A stretch of DNA of 64,000 nt, taken from NCBI RefSeq assembly GCF_008727755.1, contig NZ_CP044231.1:2356001-2420000 (forward strand). The letters run 5' to 3'. Under the pieces are notes generated by a model, which was not told the DNA's origin, made no database searches, and worked only from the letters and a program-made list of their open reading frames with translations. Source of the DNA: Microbacterium caowuchunii (lineage in GTDB: Bacteria > Actinomycetota > Actinomycetes > Actinomycetales > Microbacteriaceae). The position numbers and the translations under genes were made by a program. This document shows, piece after piece, positions 32,963 through 41,917 of this stretch; the first letter of the stretch is position 1; each line of letters opens with the position of its first letter.

Positions 32963-34552
32963 GTGACGGACACCCCTGACATCTCGACCACGGCCGGCAA
33001 GATCGCCGACCTGCGCCTGCGATACCAGGAGGCGGTGCTCGACGCGGAGCGGATCGCCCAGGAGAAGCAGCACGCCAAGCACAAGCTCACCGCCCGCGAG
33101 CGCATCGAGCTGCTCGTGGACCACGGCAGCTTCGTCGAGATGGACGAGTACGTGCGCCACCGCACGACCGCCTTCGGCATGGACAAGTCACGTCCCTACG
33201 GCGACTCCGTCGTCACCGGCACCGGCACCATCCACGGCCGGACCGTCGCGGTGTACTCGCAGGACTTCTCCACCTTCGGCGGCTCGCTGGGCGAGGTCGC
33301 CGGCGACAAGATCATCAAGATCATGGAGTTCGCGCTCCGCGGCGGCATACCCTGCATCGGCATCCTCGACTCCGGTGGCGCCCGCATCCAGGAGGGCGTC
33401 GTCGCCCTCGGCAAATACGGCGAGATCTTCCGGCTGAACACGCAGGCATCCGGGGTGATCCCGCAGATCTCCATCATCATGGGTCCGGCCGCCGGCGGAG
33501 CGGTGTACTCCCCCGCGCTCACCGACTTCGTCGTCATGGTCGACAAGACCAGCCAGATGTTCGTCACCGGCCCCGACGTGATCAAGACCGTCACGGGCGA
33601 GGACGTCGGGATGGAGGAGCTCGGCGGCGCCTACACGCACAACACCCGGTCCGGCGTGGCGCACTACCTCGCCGAGGACGAGGATGACGCGATCGACTAC
33701 GTGCGGACGATGCTCGGCTTCCTCCCCGACAACAACATGGCCGAGATCCCGGCCTACGAGAGCGCCTTCGAGTTCGAGACGACGGATGCGGACCGGTTCC
33801 TCAACACCGTCATCCCCGACTCGCCCAACCAGCCGTACGACATCCACCAGGTCATCGAGCACATCGTCGATTCCGGCGAGTTCCTCGAGGTGCAGCCCCT
33901 GTTCGCGCCGAACATCGTGATCGGGTTCGGTCGCGTGGAGGGCCGCTCGGTCGGCATCATCGCGAACCAGCCTTCGCAGATGGCGGGCACACTGAACATC
34001 GAGGCCGGCGAGAAGGCCAGCCGCTTCGTCCGGTTCTGCGACGCGTTCTCCATCCCGATCGTCACCCTGGTGGACGTCCCCGGCTACCTTCCCGGCACCG
34101 ACCAGGAGTGGACGGGCGTGATCCGCCGCGGCGCCAAGCTCCTCTACGCCTACGCCGAGGCGACCGTTCCCCTGGTGACCGTGATCCTGCGGAAGGCCTA
34201 CGGCGGCGCCTACATCGTGATGGGCTCCAAGCAGCTCGGTGCGGACGTCAACCTGGCCTGGCCCACGGCCGAGATCGCCGTGATGGGCGGACAGGGCGCG
34301 GTCAACATCCTGTACCGCGGCGAGCTGAAGCGCGCCGAGCAGGCGGGCGAGGACGTCGCCGCCGTGCGGACGAAGCTCGCGAACGAATACACCTACAACG
34401 TCGCGTCGCCGTTCCTCGCCGCCGAGCGCGGCGAGCTCGACGGCATCATCGAGCCGGCGCAGACGCGCGTGGCCATCGCCAAGGCCTTGCGCTCGCTGCG
34501 CGGGAAGCGCGCCAGCCTCCCGCCGAAGAAGCACGGGAACATCCCGCTGTGA
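32963..34552 (+). CDS. accD: Acyl-CoA carboxylase beta subunit (carboxyltransferase, AccD/PccB type)
   Basis: 529-residue carboxyltransferase that moves carboxyl from carboxybiotin to acetyl- or propionyl-CoA, giving malonyl- or methylmalonyl-CoA for fatty acid synthesis. It carries the crotonase-like halves: [19 protein letters not shown] and [17 protein letters not shown] in the first, [13 protein letters not shown] and [18 protein letters not shown] in the second. It works with the epsilon subunit that overlaps its stop codon and with the biotinylated alpha subunit about 5.5 kb away. Acetyl versus propionyl preference cannot be decided by eye. The GTG follows TAGGGT by 7 nt. Confidence 0.96.
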   Translation: MTDTPDISTTAGKIADLRLRYQEAVLDAERIAQEKQHAKHKLTARERIELLVDHGSFVEMDEYVRHRTTAFGMDKSRPYGDSVVTGTGTIHGRTVAVYSQDFSTFGGSLGEVAGDKIIKIMEFALRGGIPCIGILDSGGARIQEGVVALGKYGEIFRLNTQASGVIPQISIIMGPAAGGAVYSPALTDFVVMVDKTSQMFVTGPDVIKTVTGEDVGMEELGGAYTHNTRSGVAHYLAEDEDDAIDYVRTMLGFLPDNNMAEIPAYESAFEFETTDADRFLNTVIPDSPNQPYDIHQVIEHIVDSGEFLEVQPLFAPNIVIGFGRVEGRSVGIIANQPSQMAGTLNIEAGEKASRFVRFCDAFSIPIVTLVDVPGYLPGTDQEWTGVIRRGAKLLYAYAEATVPLVTVILRKAYGGAYIVMGSKQLGADVNLAWPTAEIAVMGGQGAVNILYRGELKRAEQAGEDVAAVRTKLANEYTYNVASPFLAAERGELDGIIEPAQTRVAIAKALRSLRGKRASLPPKKHGNIPL

Positions 34553-34773
34553 CCGGCGACGCGGAAGACACGCGCCTGCGGGTCGAGGTGCGCCGGGGCA
34601 ACCCCTCCCCGGACGAGCTCGCTGCCGTCGTCGCGGTGGTCAGCGCGGGGTACACCCAGGAGTCCGAGGAGGCCCGCGCCGAGGAGAATCGCCGGTCCGC
34701 GTGGGAGCTCTCCCGGCGCGGAATGCGCACTCCCCTGCGTCGCGACATCGGCTGGGGCCGGTTCGGCGGCTGA
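34549..34773 (+). CDS. accE: Acyl-CoA carboxylase epsilon subunit
   Basis: 74-residue actinobacteria-specific subunit that helps assemble the alpha-beta carboxylase. It has the usual pattern of short beta start [24 protein letters not shown] and the C-terminal [11 protein letters not shown] with the conserved Trp, ending in a GWGRFGG tail. The GTG overlaps the beta-subunit stop (GTGA). Confidence 0.9.
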   Translation: MTGDAEDTRLRVEVRRGNPSPDELAAVVAVVSAGYTQESEEARAEENRRSAWELSRRGMRTPLRRDIGWGRFGG

Positions 34774-34843
34774 GCCCGCCGAAAGTGTCCCCCAAAGTAC
34801 CTACAGACGGAGTTTGCACCCGGCACGGATACTTGAGGAGCTG

Positions 34844-34861
34844 GAACGCATTCATGCGTTC
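34844..34861. repeat. Perfect 7-bp inverted repeat
   Basis: GAACGCA, loop TTCA, TGCGTTC. First of two hairpins in the convergent gap. Confidence 0.7.
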
Positions 34862-34904
34862 GGTCGTTCCGCCAGAAGCCACGCTTCCGGCCGCGAACGA
34901 TCCC

Positions 34905-34931
34905 GCAGACGGTTTTCGGGTAACTGTCTGC
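34905..34931. repeat. 10-bp inverted repeat with one G-T pair
   Basis: GCAGACGGTT, loop TTCGGGT, AACTGTCTGC. On the plus strand the single non-Watson-Crick position is a G-U pair in RNA. No T-run follows on either strand, so it is not an obvious intrinsic terminator. Confidence 0.65.
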
Positions 34932-35067
34932 CTGGGGCGGGGGGCGTGCGTATCGCCGCCTCCCGCTCCCTCTCTTCTCCGGACGCGTTCGGACCCTGCG
35001 CAGCGGCGCGCTCAGCGGCGGGAACCGCGCGCTCCGCCGCCGCACCGGTGCCCCGGAGGATCCGCGC

Positions 35068-36114
35068 TCAGCGCCCGGGGTGCTCTATCTCTCGCCACAG
35101 GTCGACGCTGTCCTCGTCCGACAGGCCGAGGGTCGACGAGGCCCGCCCGACGACCGTCACCGCGACGCGGTCGTCCGATGACGTCCGGATGTAGAGCCGC
35201 TCCGACCGGGCACTGCGCAGCGTCTCGGCGAGCTGGACGCGGATCTCGTGCAGCTGGGACTCCTCGAGCTCGTCCAGTCCGCCCTCGTCCAGCACGGTGA
35301 CCAGCGCACCGCGGCGACGTGCCGCATCGAGCGCCGCGCGGACGTCGGCATCCAGCAGACGCGGCCCGCGGAGTTCGTCCCGCAGCCGCCCCTCCGCGAT
35401 GCGTGCCTCGGTGCGTTCCTCCTCGGTCAGCCTGCCCCCGCTGGCGATGGTGCGCGCCAGCACAGGGCCCGCCACCGCCAGCGCCCGCTGCACCTGGATG
35501 CGGCGCTCGCGCTGCTGACCGCCCTGGGCCGCCTGCACCGCCGACGCCGTGCGCTGGAGGTCGCCCAGCCGTTCGGTGTCGCGGGCGGCGGCGTCGAGGG
35601 CGTTGGTGAAGAACTGTGCGCCCGTCACCCAGACGATCGACCCGACGAGGCCGAGGCCGAGGGCAGGCAGCGGCCCGAGCAGGAACATCGACCACCCCGC
35701 CAGGACCGCCGTACCGCTCCACGCCGGCCACGGACGACGCCGGATCACGAGGATGGTCATCAGCGCGCCGAGCCCACCGATGTACCAGGTCGCGTACTGC
35801 TCGGTGAGCCCGTCCGGCCCGACCCCGATGGTGACCATGGGCGGGAGCACCATCGACACCGCGAGGGCGAAGAGACACGCCCACATCGGCAGCCGGTCGG
35901 ACCCGCGCGCGACCGTCACGCTGCTGCTCCGTGCCTTCAGCCCGGTCGGCATCCCCCAGAAGATGCAGAGCCACGCCGTCAGGAGATAGAGGATCATCGA
36001 CCCCCACAGCAGCGCGGGGACCTCCACGGGGCCGGTCACCCACGAGGCCCGGGCGACGAGGAAGGCGGTGAACGCGAATCCCAGGAACGTCGTCACGAAG
36101 CGGATGCTGATCAT
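35068..36114 (-). CDS. Membrane protein partner of the two-component system (degenerate sensor-like)
   Basis: 348 residues. Five or six hydrophobic segments to about residue 170 are followed by a coiled linker (AARDTERLGDLQRTASAVQAA) and a C-terminal domain of about 140 residues. That domain contains RLRDELRGPRLLDADVRAALDAARRRGALVTVLDEGG and ends EIEHPGR. The layout copies the neighbouring kinase, but neither a phospho-acceptor His motif nor the N, G1 and G2 boxes of a HATPase are visible. I therefore call it a sensor-like accessory protein. Its ATG overlaps the kinase stop (ATGA). Confidence 0.65.
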   Translation of the reverse strand: MISIRFVTTFLGFAFTAFLVARASWVTGPVEVPALLWGSMILYLLTAWLCIFWGMPTGLKARSSSVTVARGSDRLPMWACLFALAVSMVLPPMVTIGVGPDGLTEQYATWYIGGLGALMTILVIRRRPWPAWSGTAVLAGWSMFLLGPLPALGLGLVGSIVWVTGAQFFTNALDAAARDTERLGDLQRTASAVQAAQGGQQRERRIQVQRALAVAGPVLARTIASGGRLTEEERTEARIAEGRLRDELRGPRLLDADVRAALDAARRRGALVTVLDEGGLDELEESQLHEIRVQLAETLRSARSERLYIRTSSDDRVAVTVVGRASSTLGLSDEDSVDLWREIEHPGR

Positions 36115-37325
36115 TGCGTCGCCCCCTGCCGCCAGATCATCGTGACCCGGGTCCCGGAGTCGTCGGAGTCCACCGAGGCCTCGCCGCCGAATGCGCTGAC
36201 CCGGGCCAGGATCGACGCGCGGATGCCGAGCCGGTCGTCCGGAACGGTGTCGATGTCGAATCCGGGGCCGGCGTCCCGCACGCGGATGGCGACGCCGTGC
36301 GGCGCGGGCCGTCCGTCGACCGACACCTGCAGTCCCGCGGCGTCCGCGTGCTCGACGGCGTTGGAGACCGCCTGTGCCGTCGCGAGGACGAGCGCACGGG
36401 CCACGCGTCCGGGGACGGCGGGCGTGTCCGGATGCAGGTCCACCCGCAGGATCGACTCGTCGCCGGGCGCCGGCACGAGCGCGCGGATGTCGGCGACGAT
36501 CGCGTCCGCGGTGACGGGTGCGTCGCTCCCCTCTCCCACGTCGCGGTCCGTGTTGGCCAGCCGCGTGAGCGCCTCCCGTGCCATGGAGACGGCCAGGTCG
36601 CGCTCCCGGGGGCTCTCGGCCCGCGCGGCGGCCAGCAGGGCCGCCAGCACGCTGTCGTGCATGAGCGCGGCCACGGCGACGCGCTCGCGCTCGGTGGCAC
36701 TGACGGCCGCCGCCTGCGCGTAAGAGCTCACAGCCCGCTCACGCCGCTCGTCGATCGTGGAGGCCGCCGTGCGGAAGGTCCACGCGAGCACCGCGAGTAC
36801 TCCGCCGAGGATGAGCGAGTAGACGGTGTCGAGCGACACCGCGATCCAGGCCACCGGCTCGAATCCGAGCTGCACCATCCGGACCAGTCCGTACAGGACC
36901 GGGATGGCGATCGTGAGCACGATGTGGATGCGCCGGGGCATCACGATCACCGCGGCCACGGTCGCGACCGTCACCAGGAAGTAGGTCCAGGGTTGGTAGG
37001 CGACCGGGGTGTCCGACCCCTCGGTCGCGATCGGCCAGAGGACGAGGACGAGCATGTAGCAGACGACGAAGAGGGTGCCGCCGGTCTTCACCGCACGCCC
37101 GACGAAGAACGACAGCTCCATCACCAGCAGGGGTACGAAGGCCAGCAGTGGCAGGGCGATGTCCCAGCCCGGGTTCATGTCCGTCGAGCCGAGCGCCGCG
37201 AAGAAGGCCTGGGCGCCGAGTGCGAGGAAGCCGATCGCGACCGACACCGCCATGACGCGTTCCACCCGCTCGCGGGTGAACGACGCGATCCCGGGGCCTC
37301 CGGCCTGTTCCGCCAGGTGGCTCAC
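36111..37325 (-). CDS. Sensor histidine kinase (HPK7-like, NarL-system type)
   Basis: 404-residue membrane kinase. About five or six hydrophobic segments to residue 185, then a dimerisation segment with VAALMHDSVLAALLAAAR, His223 being the likely phosphorylation site. The ATP-binding domain has ATAQAVSNAVEHADA (N-box, Asn322), RDAGPGFDIDTVPDDRLGI (G1) and SGTRVTMIW at the end. It would phosphorylate the LuxR-type regulator encoded just upstream. Overlaps with both neighbours (GTGA and ATGA) make the three genes one translational unit. The signal sensed cannot be read. Confidence 0.88.
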   Translation of the reverse strand: MSHLAEQAGGPGIASFTRERVERVMAVSVAIGFLALGAQAFFAALGSTDMNPGWDIALPLLAFVPLLVMELSFFVGRAVKTGGTLFVVCYMLVLVLWPIATEGSDTPVAYQPWTYFLVTVATVAAVIVMPRRIHIVLTIAIPVLYGLVRMVQLGFEPVAWIAVSLDTVYSLILGGVLAVLAWTFRTAASTIDERRERAVSSYAQAAAVSATERERVAVAALMHDSVLAALLAAARAESPRERDLAVSMAREALTRLANTDRDVGEGSDAPVTADAIVADIRALVPAPGDESILRVDLHPDTPAVPGRVARALVLATAQAVSNAVEHADAAGLQVSVDGRPAPHGVAIRVRDAGPGFDIDTVPDDRLGIRASILARVSAFGGEASVDSDDSGTRVTMIWRQGATQ

Positions 37326-37999
37326 GGCTGCCGCCGGGCGCCGTCCGCACCGGCCGGGAACTCAGACAACAACCCGTCCTCGAGGGCCCGCCGCAGCAGA
37401 TCGACCTTGGTCGGCGCGGGACGGCCCACCTCCACGTACTTGACGCGGATGCGGGTGATGTTCTCCTTCGCGGTGGAGAACGCGATGCCGAGCCGGTCCG
37501 CGACGATCTTCAGCGGCAGCCCGGCCGCGTAGAGCTTGAGCACCTCGCGCTCGCGGGTGGACAGCTGCGCGTCGGCGAAGGCCCGGTCCCCGGCGATGGC
37601 GCTGGCCCACTCGACCGTGTTGAACACCTCGCCGCGGGCGACGGTGGCGATGGCGCCCACGACGTCCTCGATGGGCGAGGACTTGCTGATGACTCCCGCC
37701 GCGCCGGCGACGAGCGCTTCTCGGACCGCGGCCGGTCGGTCGGCGACGCTGTAGATGATCACGGCCGACCCCTCCGCGACCAGGCGCGACACGTTCTCGC
37801 TGACCGTCGTGCCGTCGCCGAGCGTGAGATCCAGGACCACCACGTCGGCCGGATCAGCGTTCGCCCCGCGCCGCCAGTCGAGGTACGCCGTCACCGTCGA
37901 CCCGGAGAAGATCACTTCGGTGTTCCCGGTGCGTGCACACGCCGCCTCCACCCCGAGTCGGACCGACTCGTGGTCGTCGACGAAAGCGACACGCGTCAT
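37322..37999 (-). CDS. Response regulator, NarL/LuxR family
   Basis: 225 residues. The receiver domain has the acidic pair FVDDHE (Asp8/Asp9), phospho-acceptor Asp57 in VVLDLTLGDG, and Lys106 in GVISKSS. A C-terminal LuxR helix-turn-helix spans about residues 142-205 (LSTREREVLKLYAAG, KIVADRLGIAFSTAKENITRIRVKY). The genes it controls are unknown. The ATG lies 6 nt after TAGCAT, so the operon begins with a leaderless message whose -35 region would fall inside the end of the methyltransferase gene. Confidence 0.92.
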   Translation of the reverse strand: MTRVAFVDDHESVRLGVEAACARTGNTEVIFSGSTVTAYLDWRRGANADPADVVVLDLTLGDGTTVSENVSRLVAEGSAVIIYSVADRPAAVREALVAGAAGVISKSSPIEDVVGAIATVARGEVFNTVEWASAIAGDRAFADAQLSTREREVLKLYAAGLPLKIVADRLGIAFSTAKENITRIRVKYVEVGRPAPTKVDLLRRALEDGLLSEFPAGADGARRQP

Positions 38000-38005
38000 G
38001 CGCTC

Positions 38006-38011
38006 ATGCTA
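38006..38011 (-). promoter_or_regulatory. -10 box of the two-component operon
   Basis: TAGCAT, 6 nt, ATG, within a 23-bp gap. Confidence 0.45.
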
Positions 38012-38022
38012 CCGGCGCACGC

Positions 38023-39306
38023 TCACCGCGTGAGCGCGACGACGGCCTCGATGTGATGCGAATGGGGGAACAGGTCCACGGCGCGCACGGCGGTCGCGGC
38101 GTAACCCGACTCCCGGAAAACCGCGAGATCACGTGCCAGCGCGACCGGATCGCAGGCGACGTAGACGATCGCCTTCGGCCCGAGCCCCACGATCGCACGC
38201 GCCGTCGCCTGCCCGGCGCCCGCGCGTGGCGGATCGAGCACGACGACGCCGCGGGCCAGTCGTTCGCGTTCTGCTGCTCCGGCTCCCGCGGCGAGGGCGC
38301 TGACCCATCGCTCGACCCGGGCGGTCTCCGCGCGGGCGCCCACCCAGCCGGCGAGGTTCTCGCCGGCGTGCTCGGTCGCGCGCGCATCCGATTCGACGGT
38401 CGTCACACGCACGCCGTCGCCGACGACGTCGCCGATCGCCGCAGCCAGGAGGCCGACTCCGCCGTAGAGGTCCAGGTGCCACCCGTCCGCATCCGCCTGC
38501 ACGTCGCGCAGCGCATCGGAGACGAAGCCGGTGAGGGTGTGCGCGGCGAGGCGGTGCACCTGCCAGAAACCACCCGCGTCGACACGGAACTCCCGCGAAC
38601 CGACGACCTCGCGGACGACCTCCGGAGTATGGCGTCGCGCCGGACGCGCGTCCGGGCGCGGAAGCACACGGACGCGGCCGTCCGCGGGCTGGACCAGGTC
38701 GATGCGCCCCGGGCGCCCGTGGTCGAGGCGTGCTGCCGCCTCGGCGATCGCCGCGGTGGCCAGCGGGAGCTCGGTCACCGGGACGACCCGGTGGCTGCGC
38801 GCCCCGAACGGGCCGATCCGCCCCGCGTCGTCGACGTGCAGGCTGACCCGCGTGCGCCACCCGGTACCGTCCTCGCTCTCCTCGTCGACCGAACCGTCCG
38901 CGCGACGCAGCGGAAGCGGCGCCTCGATCGTGGCAGGGACGTCGAGCTTGCCGATGCGGGCGAGGGCGTCCTCGACGACCCGCAGCTTCAGAGCGCGCTG
39001 GTGGGCGAGCTCGATGTGCCCGAAGTCGGCGCCTCCGGGCCGCTCGTCCGCAGGGGTGGAAAGGTCCGCCTGGGCCCAGATGTGCGGCCGCCGGTGCGGC
39101 GACGCCTCGAGCACCTCTCGCACCTCGCCCCGCCAGAACGCCGCTTTGCGGGTGTCCACGAGCTGCACGCGCACGCGTTCGCCGGGGATCGTGTCCGGCA
39201 CGAACACGACGCGGCCGCGTTCGCCGGGAGCGCCGTACCTGCCGACGAACACGCCGCCGTGTGCGACATCGGTGATCTCGAGTTCGATGACGTCGCCGTT
39301 TTCCAT
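38023..39306 (-). CDS. TrmA/RumA-like class I SAM-dependent RNA methyltransferase
   Basis: 427 residues. A TRAM-like RNA-binding domain lies at about residues 1-60 (VIELEITDVAHGGVFVGRYG), then a linker, then a Rossmann methyltransferase domain with DLYGGVGLLAAAIG for SAM. VVLDPPRAGAG and VYVACDPVALARD follow, the latter with the catalytic Cys, and HSHHIEAVV lies at the end. This family methylates uridine at C5 in tRNA or 23S rRNA. The iron-sulfur cysteine set of RumA is not visible. Target RNA unknown. AAAGG lies 9 nt before the ATG. Confidence 0.9.
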   Translation of the reverse strand: MENGDVIELEITDVAHGGVFVGRYGAPGERGRVVFVPDTIPGERVRVQLVDTRKAAFWRGEVREVLEASPHRRPHIWAQADLSTPADERPGGADFGHIELAHQRALKLRVVEDALARIGKLDVPATIEAPLPLRRADGSVDEESEDGTGWRTRVSLHVDDAGRIGPFGARSHRVVPVTELPLATAAIAEAAARLDHGRPGRIDLVQPADGRVRVLPRPDARPARRHTPEVVREVVGSREFRVDAGGFWQVHRLAAHTLTGFVSDALRDVQADADGWHLDLYGGVGLLAAAIGDVVGDGVRVTTVESDARATEHAGENLAGWVGARAETARVERWVSALAAGAGAAERERLARGVVVLDPPRAGAGQATARAIVGLGPKAIVYVACDPVALARDLAVFRESGYAATAVRAVDLFPHSHHIEAVVALTR

Positions 39307-39363
39307 CCTTCGAGCCTTTCACACGACGGACCCGGCCGGGACCGCCCGACCGACCGACCGGGC

Positions 39364-39369
39364 TAGCGT
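39364..39369 (+). promoter_or_regulatory. -10 box of maf
   Basis: TAGCGT, 6 nt, ATG. Confidence 0.45.
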
Positions 39370-39375
39370 GGGGAC

Positions 39376-40023
39376 ATGCGCATGCTGCTGGCCTCGACCT
39401 CCCCCGCCCGACTCATGCTGCTGCGGCAGGCGGGCGTCGAGCCGGAGACGCAGTCGCCGGACGTCGACGAGGAAGCGGTCGTCGCCGCAGTGGAGGCCGC
39501 GGAGGGCAGGACCCTGGCGCCCGACGAGCACGTCCTGCTGCTCGCCCGCCGCAAGGCCGCGGCCGTCGCCGCCGCCATCTCGGCCGACGAACCCGGCTTC
39601 GACGGGCTCATCGTCGGCGGCGATTCGATGTTCGAGCTCGACGGCGAGATCCTCGGCAAGCCCTACACCGCGGAGGCGGCGATCGCCCGCTGGCACGGGA
39701 TGCGGGGGCGCACCGGCATCCTGCATTCCGGCCACAGCGTCTGGCGACTGGCGCCCGGGACCGACCCCGTCGAGGCCCACGCGGTAGCCCAGGCCGCGGT
39801 GACCTTCGCCGCCGATGTGACCGACGCCGAGATCGAGGCCTACGTGGCCACCGGTGAACCGCTCCTGGTGGCCGGCGCGTTCACCGTGGACAGCCTGGGG
39901 GGTCCGTTCATCACGCGTGTGGACGGGGACCCCTCCACCGTGGTCGGGATGTCGCTGTCGACGCTGCGGCGGCTCTGCGGCGAACTCGACGTGGCCTGGC
40001 CGAGCCTCTGGAACCGCTCGTAG
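39376..40023 (+). CDS. maf: Maf-family nucleoside triphosphate pyrophosphatase
   Basis: 215 residues, normal for Maf. These enzymes hydrolyse modified or non-canonical dTTP/UTP/CTP-type nucleotides. Signatures: LLASTSPARLMLLRQAG, SPDVDEE, GGDSMFELDGEILGKP with the catalytic Asp and Lys, and RTGILHSG. C-terminal FTVDSLGGPFITRVDGDPSTVVGMSL is typical. It sits upstream of the carboxylase alpha gene in the same direction; that gene has its own -10 box. Confidence 0.94.
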   Translation: MRMLLASTSPARLMLLRQAGVEPETQSPDVDEEAVVAAVEAAEGRTLAPDEHVLLLARRKAAAVAAAISADEPGFDGLIVGGDSMFELDGEILGKPYTAEAAIARWHGMRGRTGILHSGHSVWRLAPGTDPVEAHAVAQAAVTFAADVTDAEIEAYVATGEPLLVAGAFTVDSLGGPFITRVDGDPSTVVGMSLSTLRRLCGELDVAWPSLWNRS

Positions 40024-40088
40024 GATTCCACCCACGATTTCGCGGCGGCTTTGTGTCGTTCGGTCAAAAGCACCCGCACGGGGCTCGC

Positions 40089-40094
40089 TAGGCT
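40089..40094 (+). promoter_or_regulatory. -10 box of the carboxylase alpha gene
   Basis: TAGGCT, 7 nt, ATG. Confidence 0.5.
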
Positions 40095-40101
40095 GGCATC
40101 C

Positions 40102-41868
40102 ATGCCTCGAATCGCCAAGGTCCTCATCGCGAACCGCGGCGAGATCGCCGTCCGCATCATCCGTGCCGCCCGCGACTCCGGCAAGGCCTCCGTGGCCGTG
40201 TATGCCGACCAGGATCGCGACGCCCTCCACGCCCGCCTCGCCGACGAGGCGTACTCGCTCGACGGCGCCACCAGCGCCGACAGCTACCTCTCGATCGAGA
40301 AGATCCTCTCCATCGCCCGCCGCTCCGGTGCGGATGCGGTGCACCCGGGCTACGGTTTCCTCGCCGAGAACGCGGAGTTCGCGCGCGCCGTCATCGCGGC
40401 CGGTCTCGTCTGGATCGGCCCCTCGCCCGACGCGATCGAAGCGCTGGGAGACAAGGTGACCGCCCGGCACGTGGCGGAGAAGGTCGGCGCACCGCTCGCC
40501 CCCGGAACCCCGGGTCCCGTCGCGGGCCCCGAGGAGGTCGTCGCGTTCGCCGAGATCCACGGACTGCCCATCGCGATCAAGGCCGCCTACGGCGGCGGCG
40601 GCCGTGGCCTGAAGGTCGCACGCACCTTCGACGAGATCGAGGAGATGTTCGAGTCGGCCACGCGGGAGGCGATCACCGCCTTCGGCCGCGGCGAGTGCTT
40701 CGTCGAGAAGTACCTCGACAAGCCGCGCCACGTGGAGACCCAGTGCCTCGCGGACGCCGCGGGCAACGTCGTCGTCGTCTCCACGCGCGACTGCTCCCTG
40801 CAGCGCCGCCACCAGAAGCTCGTGGAAGAGGCCCCCGCGCCCTTCCTGTCCGAGGACCAGAACCGCACCCTCTACGAGGCATCCAAGGCGATCCTGCGCG
40901 AAGTGGGGTACATCGGCGCCGGCACGTGCGAGTTCCTCATCGGCGCCGACGGCACCATCTCCTTCCTCGAGGTCAACACCCGCCTGCAGGTCGAGCACCC
41001 GGTCTCCGAGGAGGTCACCGGCATCGACCTGGTCGGCGAGCAGTTCCGCATCGCGGAGGGCGAGCTGATCGGATACGACGACCCGGTCGCATCCGGGCAC
41101 TCGATCGAGTTCCGCATCAACGGTGAGGACCCGGGGCGCGGGTTCCTGCCGCAGCCCGGCCCGATCAGCGTCTTCAAGACGTTCGGCGGCCCCGGCATCC
41201 GTCTCGACTCCGGGGTGACCGCGGGCGACTCGGTCTCCGGCGCGTTCGACTCCCTGCTCGCGAAGATCATCGTCACCGGTCGCGACCGCGACGAAGCGCT
41301 GGCACGTGCACGGCGTGCACTCGACGAGTTCGAGGTCGCCGGACTCCCGACCGTGCTGCCCTTCCACCGTGCCGTGGTGCGTGACCCCGCCTTCACCGCG
41401 GAGGACGGCACCTTCGGCGTCTTCACCCGCTGGATCGAGACCGAGTTCGCCGGAAACCTGCCCCCCTGGGACGGCGAGCTCGGCGACCCGGTACCCGCGG
41501 AGAGCCGCCACACCGTCGTCGTCGAGGTCGGTGGCAAGCGGCTGGAGGTCAGCCTGCCCGATCGCATCGCTGCCCCGCCGGCGTCCTCCGGCCGACCGGC
41601 CGTCGTGCCCCCGTCACGGCGCTCGCACCAGACCTCGGTGCCCTCGGGAGCCTCGGGTGATGCGGTCAAGGCGCCCATGCAGGCCACGATCGTGAAGATC
41701 TCCGTCGAGGACGGGCAGCAGGTCGTCAAGGGCGACCTCGTCGCCGTCCTCGAGGCGATGAAGATGGAACAGCCGATCCAGGCGCACAAGGACGGCGTCA
41801 TCGGAGCCATCAACGGCGAGCCCGGAACGACCGTCTCCGCCGGCCACCAGCTGCTGACGATCTCCTAG
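40102..41868 (+). CDS. Acyl-CoA carboxylase alpha subunit (biotin carboxylase plus biotin carrier)
   Basis: 588 residues. Biotin carboxylase domain to about residue 450: [46 protein letters not shown] as the ATP-grasp loop, [17 protein letters not shown], and [14 protein letters not shown]. After an Ala/Pro-rich linker, the C-terminal carrier domain ends in EAMKMEQP with the biotinylated Lys554. It carboxylates its own biotin using ATP and bicarbonate, then serves the beta and epsilon subunits encoded upstream in the window; BirA nearby attaches the biotin. The leaderless ATG follows TAGGCT by 7 nt. Confidence 0.96.
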   Translation: MPRIAKVLIANRGEIAVRIIRAARDSGKASVAVYADQDRDALHARLADEAYSLDGATSADSYLSIEKILSIARRSGADAVHPGYGFLAENAEFARAVIAAGLVWIGPSPDAIEALGDKVTARHVAEKVGAPLAPGTPGPVAGPEEVVAFAEIHGLPIAIKAAYGGGGRGLKVARTFDEIEEMFESATREAITAFGRGECFVEKYLDKPRHVETQCLADAAGNVVVVSTRDCSLQRRHQKLVEEAPAPFLSEDQNRTLYEASKAILREVGYIGAGTCEFLIGADGTISFLEVNTRLQVEHPVSEEVTGIDLVGEQFRIAEGELIGYDDPVASGHSIEFRINGEDPGRGFLPQPGPISVFKTFGGPGIRLDSGVTAGDSVSGAFDSLLAKIIVTGRDRDEALARARRALDEFEVAGLPTVLPFHRAVVRDPAFTAEDGTFGVFTRWIETEFAGNLPPWDGELGDPVPAESRHTVVVEVGGKRLEVSLPDRIAAPPASSGRPAVVPPSRRSHQTSVPSGASGDAVKAPMQATIVKISVEDGQQVVKGDLVAVLEAMKMEQPIQAHKDGVIGAINGEPGTTVSAGHQLLTIS

Positions 41869-41877
41869 CGGGGATCG

Positions 41878-41910
41878 CGCCGCGCGGAGGACGACACGCC
41901 CCGCGCGGCG
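41878..41910. terminator. Bidirectional hairpin between the carboxylase alpha gene and the flavoprotein gene
   Basis: CGCCGCGCGG and CCGCGCGGCG form 10 perfect pairs around a 13-nt loop, with outer GGGA/TCCC also able to pair. It fills the 49-bp gap between two converging stop codons. There is no T-run, common in high-GC terminators. Confidence 0.65.
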
Positions 41911-41917
41911 GTCCCGC

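Larger units (their letters stand above)
34774..35067. other. 294-bp gap between converging genes, with two hairpins (possible small RNA)
   Basis: accE ends on one side and a minus-strand gene ends on the other, so no annotated gene needs a promoter here. The part from about 34785 to 34935 is visibly less GC-rich than its surroundings and holds two hairpins plus a short direct repeat AAAGTGTCCCCC / AAAGTACCTAC. Open frames exist but run far into the neighbouring genes and lack ribosome sites. Confidence 0.5.

Noticed and set aside
34701..35300. 199-residue plus-strand frame through the convergent gap
   Set aside because: Overlaps accE and runs 230 bp antisense into the sensor-like gene; no ribosome site; Pro/Arg-rich. 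The gap is better viewed as non-coding.
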